Origin: Monoplex corrugatus
Lineage: Eukaryota > Mollusca > Gastropoda > Littorinimorpha > Ranellidae
DNA: 64,000 nt
NCBI GenBank assembly: GCA_030674185.1
Contig: CM060312.1
Coordinates: 57,026,402 to 57,090,401 of the forward strand
Direction: 5' to 3'
Shown here: one piece after another, positions 45,240 to 56,392 of the stretch
Layout of the letters: each line of letters begins with the position of its first letter
Numbering within the stretch: the first letter of the stretch is position 1
Program-made: the position numbers and the translations under genes
The notes under the pieces: model-generated
Told to the model about the DNA's origin: nothing
Databases searched by the model: none
The model's input: only the letters and a program-made list of their open reading frames with translations

Positions 45240-45750
45240 TTCCACATTTACTTGTGGTTTTCTTTTCTTTCTTTTTTTTTAATCCTATGGATATTAGCTA
45301 CCACCTGTTTTGTATCACTTTTTCTCAATAATTGCTCCAAATAAAACACTGATTAAATACTTGCTCAAGAAGTTCACCAGCAAAGATGTTTTCTCTGAGG
45401 AAAATGCTAAATTACTGTAAGCACATTTTTGTGTGCTGTTTTTGTTGATGGTGATGGGTTTTTGTTTTGCTCTTTGGAGGCGAAGGGAAGAGGGATTCAG
45501 GGCTGTTTTGACAGACCTCACCATTCTGACAGAATGTTATCCATTTTATTGCGTTTATGATTTTAACATATACTATGTAAACCGAGATGCTGAGAGAGGT
45601 ATCATCAGCTGACATACGACTTTTTTTTTTATTTCCTGGCGATTGAATAAGTCATGAAAGGTTACTGATTAAAAAGCAGAATAAAAGAGGTGAAAGAACA
45701 GAACTCTGGGGCAAACCAGGCAGGTCTGAATTATTTTTAGTCGTTTGTTT
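45240..45750. other. AT-rich unique sequence between the arms
   Basis: No transposase or other coding remnant recognised. Confidence 0.5.
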
Positions 45751-45754
45751 TTTT

Positions 45755-46515
45755 AGAATATTTATTGTGAATTAACACGTTATAAACCAGAGTATTTACC
45801 GTAAATAAACACGTTGTGTCAACGTACTTACCGTGAATGAACATGTTATTATGAGTCCAAGTATTTACCGTGAATGAACACGTTATGAGTCAGAGTATTT
45901 ACCATAAATGAGTACATATTCAGTATTTACCTTGAATGAGCACACTGTGAGCCAGAGACGTCACCATGAATGAGGACGTTCTGAGTCAGGGTATTTACCG
46001 TAAATGAGCAAGTTCTGAGTCAGAGAAGTAATCTTGAACGACCACTTATGATTCAAGAGTATTTACCGTGAGTTCGCACGTTCTAAGAATATTTACCATG
46101 AATGAGCATATTCCAGTTAGTTAATTAACATGTTCTGAGTCAGTTAGTTATCGTGAATGAGCACGTCCTGAGTTAGAGTATTTATCTTGAATAAATACGT
46201 TAATATAGTATTTATCATGGATGAGCACGTTCTGAGGTCAAGAGTGTTTATCCTGAATAAGACATCCTCAGTAGAGTATTAACAGTAAATGACCACGTTC
46301 TGGGTCACAGAATTTCCCTTTAATAAACATGTTCTGAGACAGAGTATTCATCGTGAATGAGCAAGTCATCACTCAGAGTATTTTCGTAAATTTGCATGTT
46401 CTGATTCAGAATGCTTACTGTGAATAGCACGCTCTGAGTCAGAGTATTACCACGAATGAGCACGTTGTAAGTCAGAGCAGTTAAGAATGAACACATGAAG
46501 AGTAATTAGTCTGAA
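45755..46515. repeat. 34-bp minisatellite
   Basis: Unit about 34 bp: GAGTATTTACCGTGAATGAG followed by CACGTTCTGAGTCA. About 20 diverged copies, with spacing of 34-35 bp between 45791 and 45894. Confidence 0.88.
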
Positions 46516-46569
46516 TAAATGCATTCGGAGTGCTCTTTCTGTGATCTGACTGGAAGAATACAATGGAAT

Positions 46570-46612
46570 AGTCAGAGACAGAGAAAGAGAGAGACAGAGA
46601 GAGTGGGAGAAA

Positions 46613-46689
<77 letters not shown>

Positions 46690-46720
46690 GTTGTGAGCGC
46701 GCGCGCGTGCGAGTGTGTGG

Positions 46721-46803
<83 letters not shown>

Positions 46804-46812
46804 CGCGTGTGC
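46570..46812. repeat. (GA)n, (GT)n and (GC)n compound microsatellite
   Basis: GA block, about 75 bp GT, GC alternation, about 65 bp GT, GC alternation. Confidence 0.96.
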
Positions 46813-46884
46813 ATGAATATGTTTCTGTGAATGCACATGCACACTGCCCTCCGTCAAACACATGCATCCCTCTTCCCACCACCC

Positions 46885-47375
46885 ACCTCCAAGTAATTCA
46901 CACCAATTTGTCACCAACAGTAACAGTTGAAGAAAAGTCAATTTCCTTAATCCCCCCCACCCCCCACCCCCCCAACTTCACAAACCTTCCGCGTGCCCGC
47001 TCCCATCACAACGGGTAATTGCAATTTAATCACATCCAATTAAAACACCGTTAGGTGGCCACCATGGCACGACAACAACTTGGCTTTATCCCCATTCCCA
47101 TCCCACTCCACCACTCCTCTGTCTTGCTTAAACAGTCAATGAAGTCAGTCCCTTTTTCCCCAACTGAATTCGCTGCCACCATTCACCGCGTATTACGGCC
47201 GCTAGAAAAAGAAGAATGGCCGCCATTACGCAGTCAGGTTCGAATTACCCCAAATCCCTCACGTTGTCTCGGCACTCAAGCTCCACTAAATTCGAACAAA
47301 ACGCCTGGATTCCGCTCACTTTGCCAGTACGTGCAGAACTGCAAATGCAAAGCACTGGTTTATTTTATTTGATTA
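46885..47375 (+). repeat. Inverted-repeat arm, right
   Basis: Complementary partner of 44240-44689, with an extra C-rich run at 46951-46973 absent from the left arm. It includes GGTGGCCACCATGGCACGAC and GGCCGCCATTACGCAGTCAG. Confidence 0.88.
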
Positions 47376-47392
47376 CTCTCTGACTAGCTGAA

Positions 47393-47394
<2 letters not shown>

Positions 47395-47430
<36 letters not shown>

Positions 47431-47486
47431 CCCCCCTCTCTCTCTCGTTTGCTGCTTATTCTCTCGTTCTTTTCATTCAATACAAA

Positions 47487-47541
<55 letters not shown>

Positions 47542-47610
47542 TGCCCGCTTATTCTCTCGTTCTTTTCATTCAATACAAATTCCAAACTCTCTCTCTCTCT
47601 CTCCCCTCTC
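47395..47610. repeat. (CT)n with ~100-bp duplicated spacer
   Basis: GCTTATTCTCTCGTTCTTTT followed by CATTCAATACAAA occurs twice (about 47453 and 47547), separated and flanked by CT tracts. Confidence 0.92.
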
Positions 47611-47727
47611 TGCTCGCTTGGTCTTTGTAAGTGAATGACAGCTGGTGTTTGAAAAATAAAGGAATGCCTAATTGATGGGTATAGATTTCTTTTCGGTGAG
47701 AAAAAGACAAATAAGTGATGATACTCG

Positions 47728-47892
47728 CTACTACTGCTGCTGCTATCTATAACTAGTACTACTACTACCTACTATTTTACTACTACTACCAGTACTACTA
47801 CCATGGCTGTTGCCATTACCTTTACTACTATCACTACTGCTGCTGCCGCTACTACTACTACTAGTACTACTTTTGCTACTACTGATGATGAT
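47728..47892. repeat. (CTA)n/(CTG)n degenerate array
   Basis: CTA triplets with CTG and CCA variants, ending in (GAT)n. Confidence 0.92.
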
Positions 47893-48009
47893 GAATGATG
47901 ATGTTTTTAAGGTCAGCCCAAGTGTAACTGATTTTATGTTGATCTATACCTTCAAAAAGAGACTGTCATGGGGTAGATATTTAAAATCGCACAGTATCAC
48001 ATAAACAAT

Positions 48010-48120
48010 TTCTTCGTATCTTAGACTGTGTGGTTTAGTGGTTAAAGGATGCGATAAATACTGGTTATTTACACTGGATCTTATGTGGTGGTTTAAGTCC
48101 TAGTCTTTTGAATAAGATGA
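48010..48120 (+). repeat. Degraded tRNA-like SINE head
   Basis: GTGTGGTTTAGTGGTTAAAG resembles an A-box region. A weak B-box-like GTGGTTTAAGTCCTAG follows about 55 bp later. Family not assigned. Confidence 0.4.
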
Positions 48121-48366
48121 TAAACTGCAGTGCCAAAGACAGACACACAGACAGACAACAGTATGCCACAAGCTGATCTGAATCTGCCCCCCCCCCCCCA
48201 CCCTTTCGCGAAGACTAAAAGAAAAAAAAATGCAAACGAAAAATAAGGCTATCGTCCAACTTCCGACACTTGTGTCGATACGCATCAAAGATTATATAAA
48301 GTTCGGATCAAAATGGTAGAATGCATGCCCTCTTGATGCATAATGCATGTTTGAGTACATGCTTGA

Positions 48367-48681
48367 TTAAACACACTTCTGAATGGCATAGACAAGATAT
48401 GGCGAACAGTTCGTGATAGGTTGGGGAAATCTCGAATTCATAACGAAATATGTATGAACAATAGGGTCAATAAATGAATGAAGGGCATTAGAAATCTTCC
48501 ATGATCGCACTTTTATCGTCTTGCCGTGATGGCAAACATACAAACGTTTTTGAGAAATACCCTTATGACAGCATGTGTCACATCGATTGCGTCTGTGGTC
48601 AACAAAAGCTGCTGATAGAGACCCCTGACAACTTACAAGCCACCAGACCACCTGACTGTCCAAGAACACATGGGGGACCAA
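48367..48681 (-). CDS. Possible piggyBac-type C-terminal fragment
   Basis: Minus frame of 104 codons. Residues 30-52 read RRNRCDTCCHKGISQKRLYV then CHH, i.e. R-x-C-x2-C-x3-G-x7-Y-x-C, followed by a basic stretch and IDPIVHTYF. The Cys spacing loosely recalls the C-terminal Cys-rich domain of piggyBac-like transposases ('RRC.VC.KNG.RK.T.Y.C..C'). The final Cys residues are missing, there is no DDE domain nearby, and the resemblance may be chance. The start shown is only the first Met in the frame. Confidence 0.22.
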   Translation of the reverse strand: MVPHVFLDSQVVWWLVSCQGSLSAAFVDHRRNRCDTCCHKGISQKRLYVCHHGKTIKVRSWKISNALHSFIDPIVHTYFVMNSRFPQPITNCSPYLVYAIQKCV

Positions 48682-48904
48682 TGTAGATGAGAGGAAGAAT
48701 AGACGGTTGAAGCGTTACACTTATCATCCACCACTGTCCAGAGTTTTGTTGTTGTTGGCGTGCTATCTTCTGCACTGCTTCTGTGTCACATCCACCCCAC
48801 TACCGTCACTATTGCAGTATTCCAACACACTTCTAAGTCTTATGAAACAGACCACCATCACAGCACAGCGTGAAGAATCAGTCAGGGACAATTCAAAACG
48901 CTGG

Positions 48905-49205
48905 ATGATTCAATGAAATGTGAATGATGGTGATGATGTTTTAGAGTTTCATTGTAGACTGAGACTATGTGACACGGCAATGCTCTACTCCTTTTATAAT
49001 ATACCCTGGCAACGACCAAGCCCAAAAGACAGAGACAACTGCAATGCTGGTTAGGACATTTCTGCAACACTCGATGACGCATCCGAAAGGGATGAGATGG
49101 GAATGGATGGTCCCAGTTTTCCCAATGAACCTGTATAACACTCCACGCTCTGAAGGAGCCAGTTTGGTGCTGAAAAATCTCAAAATGATTTACACTGATG
49201 AAATT
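48905..49205 (-). repeat. SINE-B, 5'-truncated
   Basis: The minus strand aligns with 52035-52260: TTCATTGGGAAAACTGGGAC (49124-49105), CATCTCATCC..., GGTCGTTGCCAGG and a GTCACATAGTCTCAGTC-like stretch. It ends in an imperfect ATC tail at 48917-48938. The tRNA-like head is missing. Confidence 0.78.
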
Positions 49206-49299
49206 CAAGACTTCAGTCTACTAGGTGTAAGTCCGTCGAGCTATGACAAAGAATTCATTGTCCAGATTTTCACCTCGGTGCCGCAGCATAGCCTGTTGT

Positions 49300-49495
49300 T
49301 TCATAGCGTTTGTCAGTCACAGTTTGTCAGTCACATATAAACCCTTATAAAGTACAAAATACAGTGGTTTATTTGTCAGTCACATATATAACCCTTATAA
49401 AAAGTACAAAAAACAGTGGTTTATTTGTCAGTCACATATATAACCCTTATAAAGTACAAAAACAGTGGTTTATTTGTCAGTCATATATGTAATCG
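49300..49495. repeat. 49-52-bp tandem repeat
   Basis: TTTGTCAGTCACATATA starts at 49323, 49372, 49424 and 49473, each followed by ACCCTTATAAA and a CAGTGGTTTA stretch. Low divergence suggests recent expansion. Confidence 0.93.
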
Positions 49496-49536
49496 TTGCG
49501 ACATGAGAACACCAACAGTGGCTTACTATTAATTAG

Positions 49537-49580
49537 GTGCATAGCCCTGATATGGCCCTCAGCGATTGGCGGGGGCTGTA
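49537..49580 (+). repeat. R530 3'-end fragment
   Basis: TGCATAGCCCTGATATGGCC and GGGGGCTGTAAAC match the terminal ~45 bp of R530 on its own strand. Confidence 0.65.
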
Positions 49581-49584
49581 AACA

Positions 49585-50240
49585 ACATGAATTGCATAAG
49601 GTGCTTCCCTATACGATAAAATCGTGATTTTTACCCTACCTATTTTGCAAACAACAGGAATCCGCTTCAGAGTATCAACAACAGTAACTGCGCTGTTTGT
49701 CTGAAAACACTTCTGTAAGTGATCGTCAAAAATGAACACAGAAAAGAAATAAAGAAAAAGAAGCACCCACACATGCTGTTGTTGAATAAAACAAGATTCC
49801 CATTTTCCTGACGATAAATACCGCGCTTTAAGAGAGAAGCCCAGTGCTAACACAGTTCTTTCATATTTTACTAGCGTCAGGTGAAAACTGATGTTCGGAG
49901 GACACGCTCCAATGAAGGAGAAAGCAGACACAATGCTTTTCCTCAAGCCTGCTGCTGCCTGACTGGTTCAATCTCCGCTGAAAATGATAAGGACAAGATG
50001 GTGAAGCCATGCTTCTAATCTGCCTTTCTGCACCCACTGTACGCGCTGAAAAATAATGGGGAGGTAAAGTGGCTGTGTACTGTGGCTACGCGCTCTCCCT
50101 CTTGTGACAATCCGTCATGACAAACAAAGAAATAAAAATACAAAATACAAACAATAACCTACAGACACGGTAACATGTCAATGATGCGCGTGTCTGAGGA
50201 CTGGACACTGCCGTCGACATCAACACATGTGCCGAATAGG
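49585..50240. other. Unique sequence
   Basis: A minus frame of 137 codons (49533-49946) overlaps the R530 fragment and has no recognisable domain. Confidence 0.5.
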
Positions 50241-50242
<2 letters not shown>

Positions 50243-50317
<75 letters not shown>

Positions 50318-50345
50318 ATGAAGAAGAAGAAGAAGAAGAAGAAAT
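50243..50345. repeat. (GA)n-(GAA)n microsatellite
   Basis: GA tract then GAA triplets. Confidence 0.96.
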
Positions 50346-50347
50346 GG

Positions 50348-50640
50348 ACAAATGGGTGTCCATGCCAGAACGGACCACAGTCTTCATAATGTATTCTGTA
50401 GTTCTTCTCAATGTTCATTAATAAAAGAACTTAACAGTGGCCAAAAGGTGCAGCTCTTGAACAACAGCTCTGGGGCAACAAAAAGGACTTGATGAAAACC
50501 ACATCCTTCATTCAACCAGTGGACGGATATTTGAGGCGTAATCATGCTCGAACGCGACAAACATAAATAAATGCAATTGCAATGCATACATGCACCTCAT
50601 CTGCACTGTCTCCTTTCTGCGAACCACGTGTGTTAAGGTT
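50348..50640. other. Unique sequence
   Basis: Nothing recognised. Confidence 0.4.
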
Positions 50641-50644
50641 TTCT

Positions 50645-50840
50645 TATAACCTTGATGTCGTAAGAGAGTAAAGTAGCAAAGACCTCAATTTTTCCTAAGG
50701 GGCTATTACATGTATTATGGGAGCAGTGCCCATCTTTTCTCCCTCGTTAATTTATCTTTAACTTACTTTGAAGAAATTCAAGTAGCCCATTCAATACCTT
50801 GGTAGACTGAAGGACGCACACCCATTCAAAGTTCCACAAG
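50645..50840 (-). repeat. SINE-E, truncated
   Basis: Aligns with 6365-6530: GTCGTAAGAGAG, AAGACCTCAATTTTTCC, AGCAGTGCCCATCTTTTCTC, then a degraded GGTAGACTGAAGG..GCACACCCAT head side. Single body unit. Confidence 0.72.
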
Positions 50841-50844
50841 TGAG

Positions 50845-51160
50845 CAACAATTAATCAAAGTAACACTCGAAGTCTACAAAGACCGGTTCGGTGTTACTGA
50901 TCGACTAAGGCAATCAAGAGAACATCGATAAGCTGACTGGCCCAGATAACTGAGTGACAACAAGCTGAACCAATCAGAGAAGGACAACACCTTGACACAG
51001 TTATCTGCTGCTGGTATGAATGCCCAACGTCATAGTTTTGACTGATTGTGACACTTGCGTTCCATCAAACAACATCAATATTCATGAGATATAAAACTGA
51101 CTTGGGGGACATAAATACCTCAGGGAAGGGACTGAAGAACAGTTGAAAAGAAGGGAGGCA
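50845..51160. other. Unique sequence
   Basis: Nothing recognised. Confidence 0.4.
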
Positions 51161-51162
51161 GG

Positions 51163-51164
<2 letters not shown>

Positions 51165-51232
<68 letters not shown>

Positions 51233-51356
51233 AATGGAGGAAGAGATACAGTGATAGTTACAAACAGATCGACGACAATAAAATAAATGGTAAATTTATA
51301 TGCATGTGAGAGAGAGGGGGGGGGGGGTAAGAGAGCAAGCGAGAGGGAAGAGAAAG

Positions 51357-51392
<36 letters not shown>

Positions 51393-51469
51393 AGAGGAGA
51401 GAGAGAGAAGAGAAAGAGAGAGAGAGAGACAGACAGACAGAGACAGAGCCCTAAACACGATTAACCTGT

Positions 51470-51531
<62 letters not shown>

Positions 51532-51590
51532 GGCAGAGACAGAGACAGAGAGACAGAGAGAGAAGAGGTAGGAAGGAGAAGGGAGAGATG
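51165..51590. repeat. (GA)n/(GACA)n purine-rich array
   Basis: Clean GACA at 51197-51230, a G-run at 51317-51327, and long GA tracts at 51354-51427 and 51473-51522. Strong purine strand bias. Confidence 0.94.
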
Positions 51591-51764
51591 GAGAAGGAGT
51601 GGGGGTTGGGGGCACAGATCATAATCAAACAAATGGCAGGGTTATCCGTCATCTGTCACTCCTCATGAATTATGGACATTTTCATTCATCTTAACAAACT
51701 CGTTCCTTTCCTCATCTGTCGTTAATGGCGCAAAACGGCACGTGTTGTTTTTCATGTCGTTTAT

Positions 51765-51845
51765 GATAATATGATGATGACAGTTGATGACGACAACTTC
51801 ATGACCATTATCATCATTACCCGTCGTCATCGTCAATCGTCATCA
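51765..51845. repeat. Degenerate (ATC)n/(GAT)n tract
   Basis: GAT/GAC triplets then ATC/GTC triplets. Confidence 0.75.
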
Positions 51846-51916
51846 CTTTAGTCGAGGATATGAGTACGGCATTAAATCCCCCGAGAGTGCCTGCATAGAA
51901 CTCCAATGACACCAGT

Positions 51917-52265
51917 CGCCGTGGTGTAGTGGTTAACGCAACGGGCTACCTACTGGAAGGTTGTGAGTTCGAATCCCCATCAGAACCTTCACAACTCATT
52001 GTGGGATTTTTCGGTTCTAACCGACTCTTACCCAGTGTTGGTCGTGTTATGTGTTCATTGGGAAGACTGGGACCACACAGTCGAGTCTCATCCACTTCAC
52101 AGATGCGTCACTGAGGGTGTTGCTCAAATCTTCTGACCAACAACGCAGGTGTCTGTATCTCTCGGGCCTGGTTGACGCCAGGATATATTATGATAGTGCG
52201 CGTAAAGTACAACACTGTCACGCAGTCTCAATCCTAGATGGAACTCCATAGCATCATGATTATCA
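51917..52265 (+). repeat. SINE-B, full length
   Basis: A tRNA-like head, GTCGCCGTGGTGTAGTGGTT (A box) and GAGTTCGAATCCCCATCAG (B box), lies at about 51917-51985. The body has CATTGTGGGATTTTTCGG, TTCATTGGGAAGACTGGGAC, GGTTGACGCCAGGATATATT and GTCACGCAGTCTCAATCCTA, and a 3' (ATC)-type tail at 52253-52290. This is the reference copy for the family here. Confidence 0.9.
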
Positions 52266-52299
52266 TCCACATCGACATCATCATCATCGCATAATAAAA

Positions 52300-52735
52300 G
52301 AAAACTGTTTCAGCTTCTGTGGCCATTAATGTGGCGTAGAAAATGGGACGAAAAAACAAAAAGAAAAAAAAAAAGGTGAGCACAAAGGTAACCTCTCTGA
52401 GTGCAATGATCAAAAACAAAACAAAAACAAACAAAAAACCTCCAATTACGATAATTATCCATAATAAATAGAAAATCATTAGTAGTTTGTATAAAGTGTA
52501 GAGTGGTTCGGAAGGAAAAAAAGGAAAAGAAAATAAAAAGAAAAGAAAAAGATTGTCCATGAAACGAGTCAGATCTCTGCAAAACAGGGGGGGACCTGCT
52601 ATCATCAGGTGACGTATCCGCACTTTGAAAAACAAAATCGTTCGCACAAAATCCACCTTTATCCCTGAGTGTATTGAAATTTTGAATAGAAATTAAACAG
52701 TTGTATGAATTTTCTGAACTTGCGTCGGTACATAT
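52300..52735. other. A-rich unique sequence
   Basis: Several A and GAAAA runs. No gene seen. Confidence 0.5.
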
Positions 52736-52744
52736 TTGTGTGTT

Positions 52745-52860
52745 CGTGTATGCGCGCACGTGCGCGCTTGTGTCTCAAAGAGAGAGAGAGTGAGAGAGAG
52801 AGAGAGAGTGTGTGTGTGCGCACGCGTGTGTGTGTGTATGTGTGTGTGGTGATTTTTCTC
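52745..52860. repeat. (GC)n-(GA)n-(GT)n cluster
   Basis: GCGC alternation, GA tract and GT tract with GCGCACGCG. Confidence 0.92.
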
Positions 52861-52907
52861 TCTTCTGTTTCTTTTCTTTCTTTCTTTCTTTGTTTTTTTT
52901 AGAATGA

Positions 52908-53075
52908 TGAGCGATAAGTATATGAATAAAATTCATGTCAAATGTTTCAGTGTCACAAACTCTTAGCGATAAGTGTATGAATAAAATTCATGTCAAATGT
53001 TTCAGTGTCACAAACTCTTACTGTTAATTTGATTGTATATGTTTGTTTTAGTCAATGGTTTTTGAAGGGCCTTAT
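52908..53075. repeat. 55-bp tandem duplication
   Basis: AGCGATAAGTATATGAATAA starts at 52910 and, with one change, at 52965. Both run through ATGTTTCAGTGTCACAAACT. A second small duplication (AGTCAATGGTTTTTGAAGGG) follows at 53050-53100. Confidence 0.93.
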
Positions 53076-53079
53076 TTTG

Positions 53080-53180
53080 TTTAAGTCAATGATTTTTGAA
53101 GGGACCGATGGAAATTCGAACCCACAACCTTCCAGTCGATAGTTCGATGCGCTTCCCACTACACCACAGCGACTGTTATA
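53080..53180 (-). repeat. SINE-B head fragment
   Basis: On the minus strand GTCGCTGTGGTGTAGTGGGA (A box) and GGGTTCGAATTTCCATCGG (B box). Family body is absent. Confidence 0.75.
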
Positions 53181-53273
53181 CATTCGCAACTACTTACTGA
53201 AAGAAACCTTCGAATTAAAATGAGTGAAAAATCCATACACAATCGCCTGAGCGATATCAACCGACACAATATT

Positions 53274-53276
<3 letters not shown>

Positions 53277-53362
<86 letters not shown>
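53277..53362. repeat. (CA)n microsatellite
   Basis: About 85 bp of uninterrupted CA. Confidence 0.98.
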
Positions 53363-53363
<1 letters not shown>

Positions 53364-53364
53364 C

Positions 53365-54285
53365 CGATCTTGCTGTTCATCACCACATCTGCGTTTCTTT
53401 CCGAAAGCTCCCTCTGAAAGTTAATCCTAACACATCAAACAATAAATACAGAGTTATATAAAAACATTTTCTGTGACTCGAGGCATCGTAAACGTGTGAC
53501 AAGGATCAGCGCAGCGAAGTGTCATATGCTTAATCCAGAGCTTAAAGGAGAGACGAAATAAAAACAAATGCGGAGATAAATTCTTTACCCTGGGGCACAC
53601 TTGTAGACGTCAAATACTTCTGCCCACACATCTTTTTAATGTTTTGTTCAGTCGAATCCGTTTAAGTTATTCAGTTTGGTGGCTTTTGAAAAGCGCTGCG
53701 ATAAAACTTTCTCCTCAGCTGATGAGCCAGGAAAGCTTATGGTATTTCAAACCAATTCCTGTGTTCGAGCTGAGGCTTTCTAAAGGGTTATATGCGATCC
53801 GCTTTAAGAGAGAACTTAAAAGGAAGGGCAAAGTCTAATATCCTTATAGCATCATGTGGCAAGTTGGAACACACTTGATTCAAAAGCCATTCTTTGTATA
53901 TCGTCGTGAGGAAGACGAGTTGAGGTGGGGAAGAGGGGAGGGATTGAAAGTGTACAACCGTTAACATGGATTTCTTTTTAAAATGATCTGATCAAGACAC
54001 ATCTAGCCCAAGGATCTTTTATTTGTTTAATTTAGCACACGCAACAAGGAACAGGAGTTTCGAGTTCTCGCCATATTCGCAGGAAGCCGTCAGTCTGCAC
54101 CAAAGAAAAGCGTGTCTACTATTTATCACTGATATCGTTTTTGTTTTTCATTCATTCGCCTTTAAGACTAACAACACACACGCACACGCACATGCACACG
54201 CAAACACATCCACATACACGATATAATCAAGTCATGAACAATACCCAAAAAACATTAGAAATGTAAAAATCTGTCCCTTCATCCA
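53365..54285. other. Unique sequence
   Basis: No repeat family or credible exon identified. Confidence 0.5.
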
Positions 54286-54289
54286 AAGA

Positions 54290-54505
54290 ACGTACCAGAA
54301 TGACGTGGTATATACCTCAACTTTTCCAGGCGCATTATCGTCTATCTCGATGGTTTTTATTCTCCAATCCTTAACACGTTCAGATATTCATACACGGCGA
54401 GATGGGCTGGAAACCTCATGCAAAGAAGTTTTTCGATCAAGATTCGAACTTGCGCAATCTGACCGGAAAGCGAGAGGTTAACGACGGTGCCAAACAATGC
54501 TTCTT
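54290..54505 (-). repeat. SINE-E with tRNA-like head
   Basis: Minus strand: GGCACCGTCGTTAACCTCTC (A-box region), CAAGTTCGAATCTTGATCG (B box), then a body with the reverse complement of TATACCTCAACTTTTCCAGG at its far end. It shows that SINE-E has a tRNA-type promoter. Confidence 0.7.
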
Positions 54506-54509
54506 AAAC

Positions 54510-54655
54510 GTGCACTCATTCAACGTAATCTAACATATTCATACAGCCATGTGCAAATTTGTTTCAGCGCTGAGTTTGCCCTGTTTGTATTATGTTCTGC
54601 AAGCAAATTAAGTATCCCCAAAATACAGACCTCCCTTGAGGGAGTCTATATTCTT
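54510..54655. other. Unique sequence
   Basis: Nothing recognised. Confidence 0.4.
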
Positions 54656-54658
54656 ACT

Positions 54659-55170
54659 GTTTAAAGCCCAGCCGATTCCGCGGTTATATCAGGGCTACAA
54701 CCATCTCATAACAAACTATCTCAAAACATACACATCATCTCGTTGTCCCGGGGAAAAAATGAAAAAAAAATCCCTGGAAAAAAAAACTGGGAAAAAATAA
54801 GAATCGATTCATTTACGCAGGGCAGATGATGATGATGACGACTAAAAATATGCCCATGGCGTTGATCAATTTATCAGTAGGGATGGTGGTGATTAAAGAA
54901 CACACCTGAATAAAAATGAGAACATGATTAAAGATACTAAAACGCCGGTAATACACGTACCAAATGTTCAATCTTAATAGAAAAATATGGAAGGCTTTAT
55001 AAAAAACACATCCAGCAAAACACAAAATGATAGGAAGACGGAAAGCAGAGGAGAAAAAGGCACTAACTAACAAAGAGAGCGACAAAAATGAGGAAACTTC
55101 TAGCACACAATTTCCAGACGGTGTGGATACTAGTTCTACCGAAAGAGCACCCGGCATCCTCAATGGGGAG
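54659..55170 (-). repeat. R530 element, copy 7
   Basis: Both ends present: TTTAAAGCCCAGCCGATTCC and GGCATCCTCAATGGGGAG. The middle has A-runs and a (GAT)n insertion near 54826. Confidence 0.88.
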
Positions 55171-55753
55171 CCTTAAAGGAGTAAATGATGAGAATGAAGG
55201 CAATGTCTCAACAAAGACCCCATCGGCACAGTTATCTTTAAGAGGATTCTGCGGCGTTGCGGGTAAACTGGCTGATAAGAATATTACCATAGCCATGGAT
55301 AAGAATATTACCATAGCCATGGAGTCTTGGCAACTCTTTTCCAGGTTCAGATCAGGTGCGCTTAGGAGAGAAAAAAAGGGGAAAAAATAGAAAGACATGT
55401 AAATTTTATGGCCAGACAAGGCTATAAAAGAATTCAATAAATGCCACCGTTGTGTAATAAAAAGAAATAATAAAAAAAAAAAAAAACTACAGACGACAGT
55501 CAAGCTGTACCTAAATCTGGCTTGTTCCCAAAATATGTATGTTATATGTAAACACACATCTTTTTCTACACACACATTTTGTGTGCAAATCGTTTTCTGT
55601 GTTGACATAAAACCCGTGTCCAGCTGCGAAATGGGCTTCAAAATACACAAACGGTGCACAAAGACATTATATGACAGGTGGTCACCACCGAAGTTTTTAC
55701 TCGAAACACTGCATTGCAAGTAGGCCCCACCTTCGTTTGTGGTTGTACCATGA

Positions 55754-55755
<2 letters not shown>
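55171..55755. other. Unique sequence with 24-bp duplication
   Basis: GATAAGAATATTACCATAGC occurs at 55274 and 55298 as an exact 24-bp tandem duplication. Nothing else recognised. Confidence 0.6.
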
Positions 55756-55758
<3 letters not shown>

Positions 55759-55821
<63 letters not shown>

Positions 55822-55896
55822 CACATACTGACAGAGAGCGAGAGAGACAGACAGACAGACGGACAGACAGACAGACAGAGAAACCGAGAATCACAC

Positions 55897-55948
<52 letters not shown>

Positions 55949-55963
55949 ACACACAGTGCGCGC

Positions 55964-56007
<44 letters not shown>

Positions 56008-56047
56008 ACAGACAGACAGACAGACAGAAACCGAGAATCTCTCTCTC

Positions 56048-56091
<44 letters not shown>

Positions 56092-56095
56092 GCGC

Positions 56096-56158
<63 letters not shown>

Positions 56159-56180
56159 TACAGACAGACAGACAGAGTCC
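55759..56180. repeat. Repeating (CA)n-(GA)n-(GACA)n blocks
   Basis: Three cycles of CA array, GA array and GACA array. TGCGCGCTG..GAGAGA occurs at 55957 and 56090, and ACCGAGAATC at 55882 and 56030. The whole cycle (about 133 bp) is tandemly duplicated. Confidence 0.95.
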
Positions 56181-56392
56181 TGACCTCTCGCCCACCACCC
56201 CTCCCCATACACACACTGACAGAAACAGAAGTGGGAAGGGGAGAGAGTGGCAGAGGAGAGATTCATATTCGATGGTATAGACAGACGTTATAAATAGAAC
56301 CGAAAGTAAGAAACACTATAAAGAAAACACATTAACAAATTAATATAATTAGACGTAGCATTTAAGGAAATCAGAGAGTAACAACATCTGCT

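Noticed and set aside
51917..51990. Functional tRNA gene
   Set aside because: A and B boxes are present, but the sequence is the head of a dispersed SINE with a body and 3' tail, and similar heads recur at 17540-17625 and 53100-53175.
55063..55824. 253-codon minus-strand gene
   Set aside because: The frame crosses a (CA)n array and enters R530 copy 7. No conserved domain.
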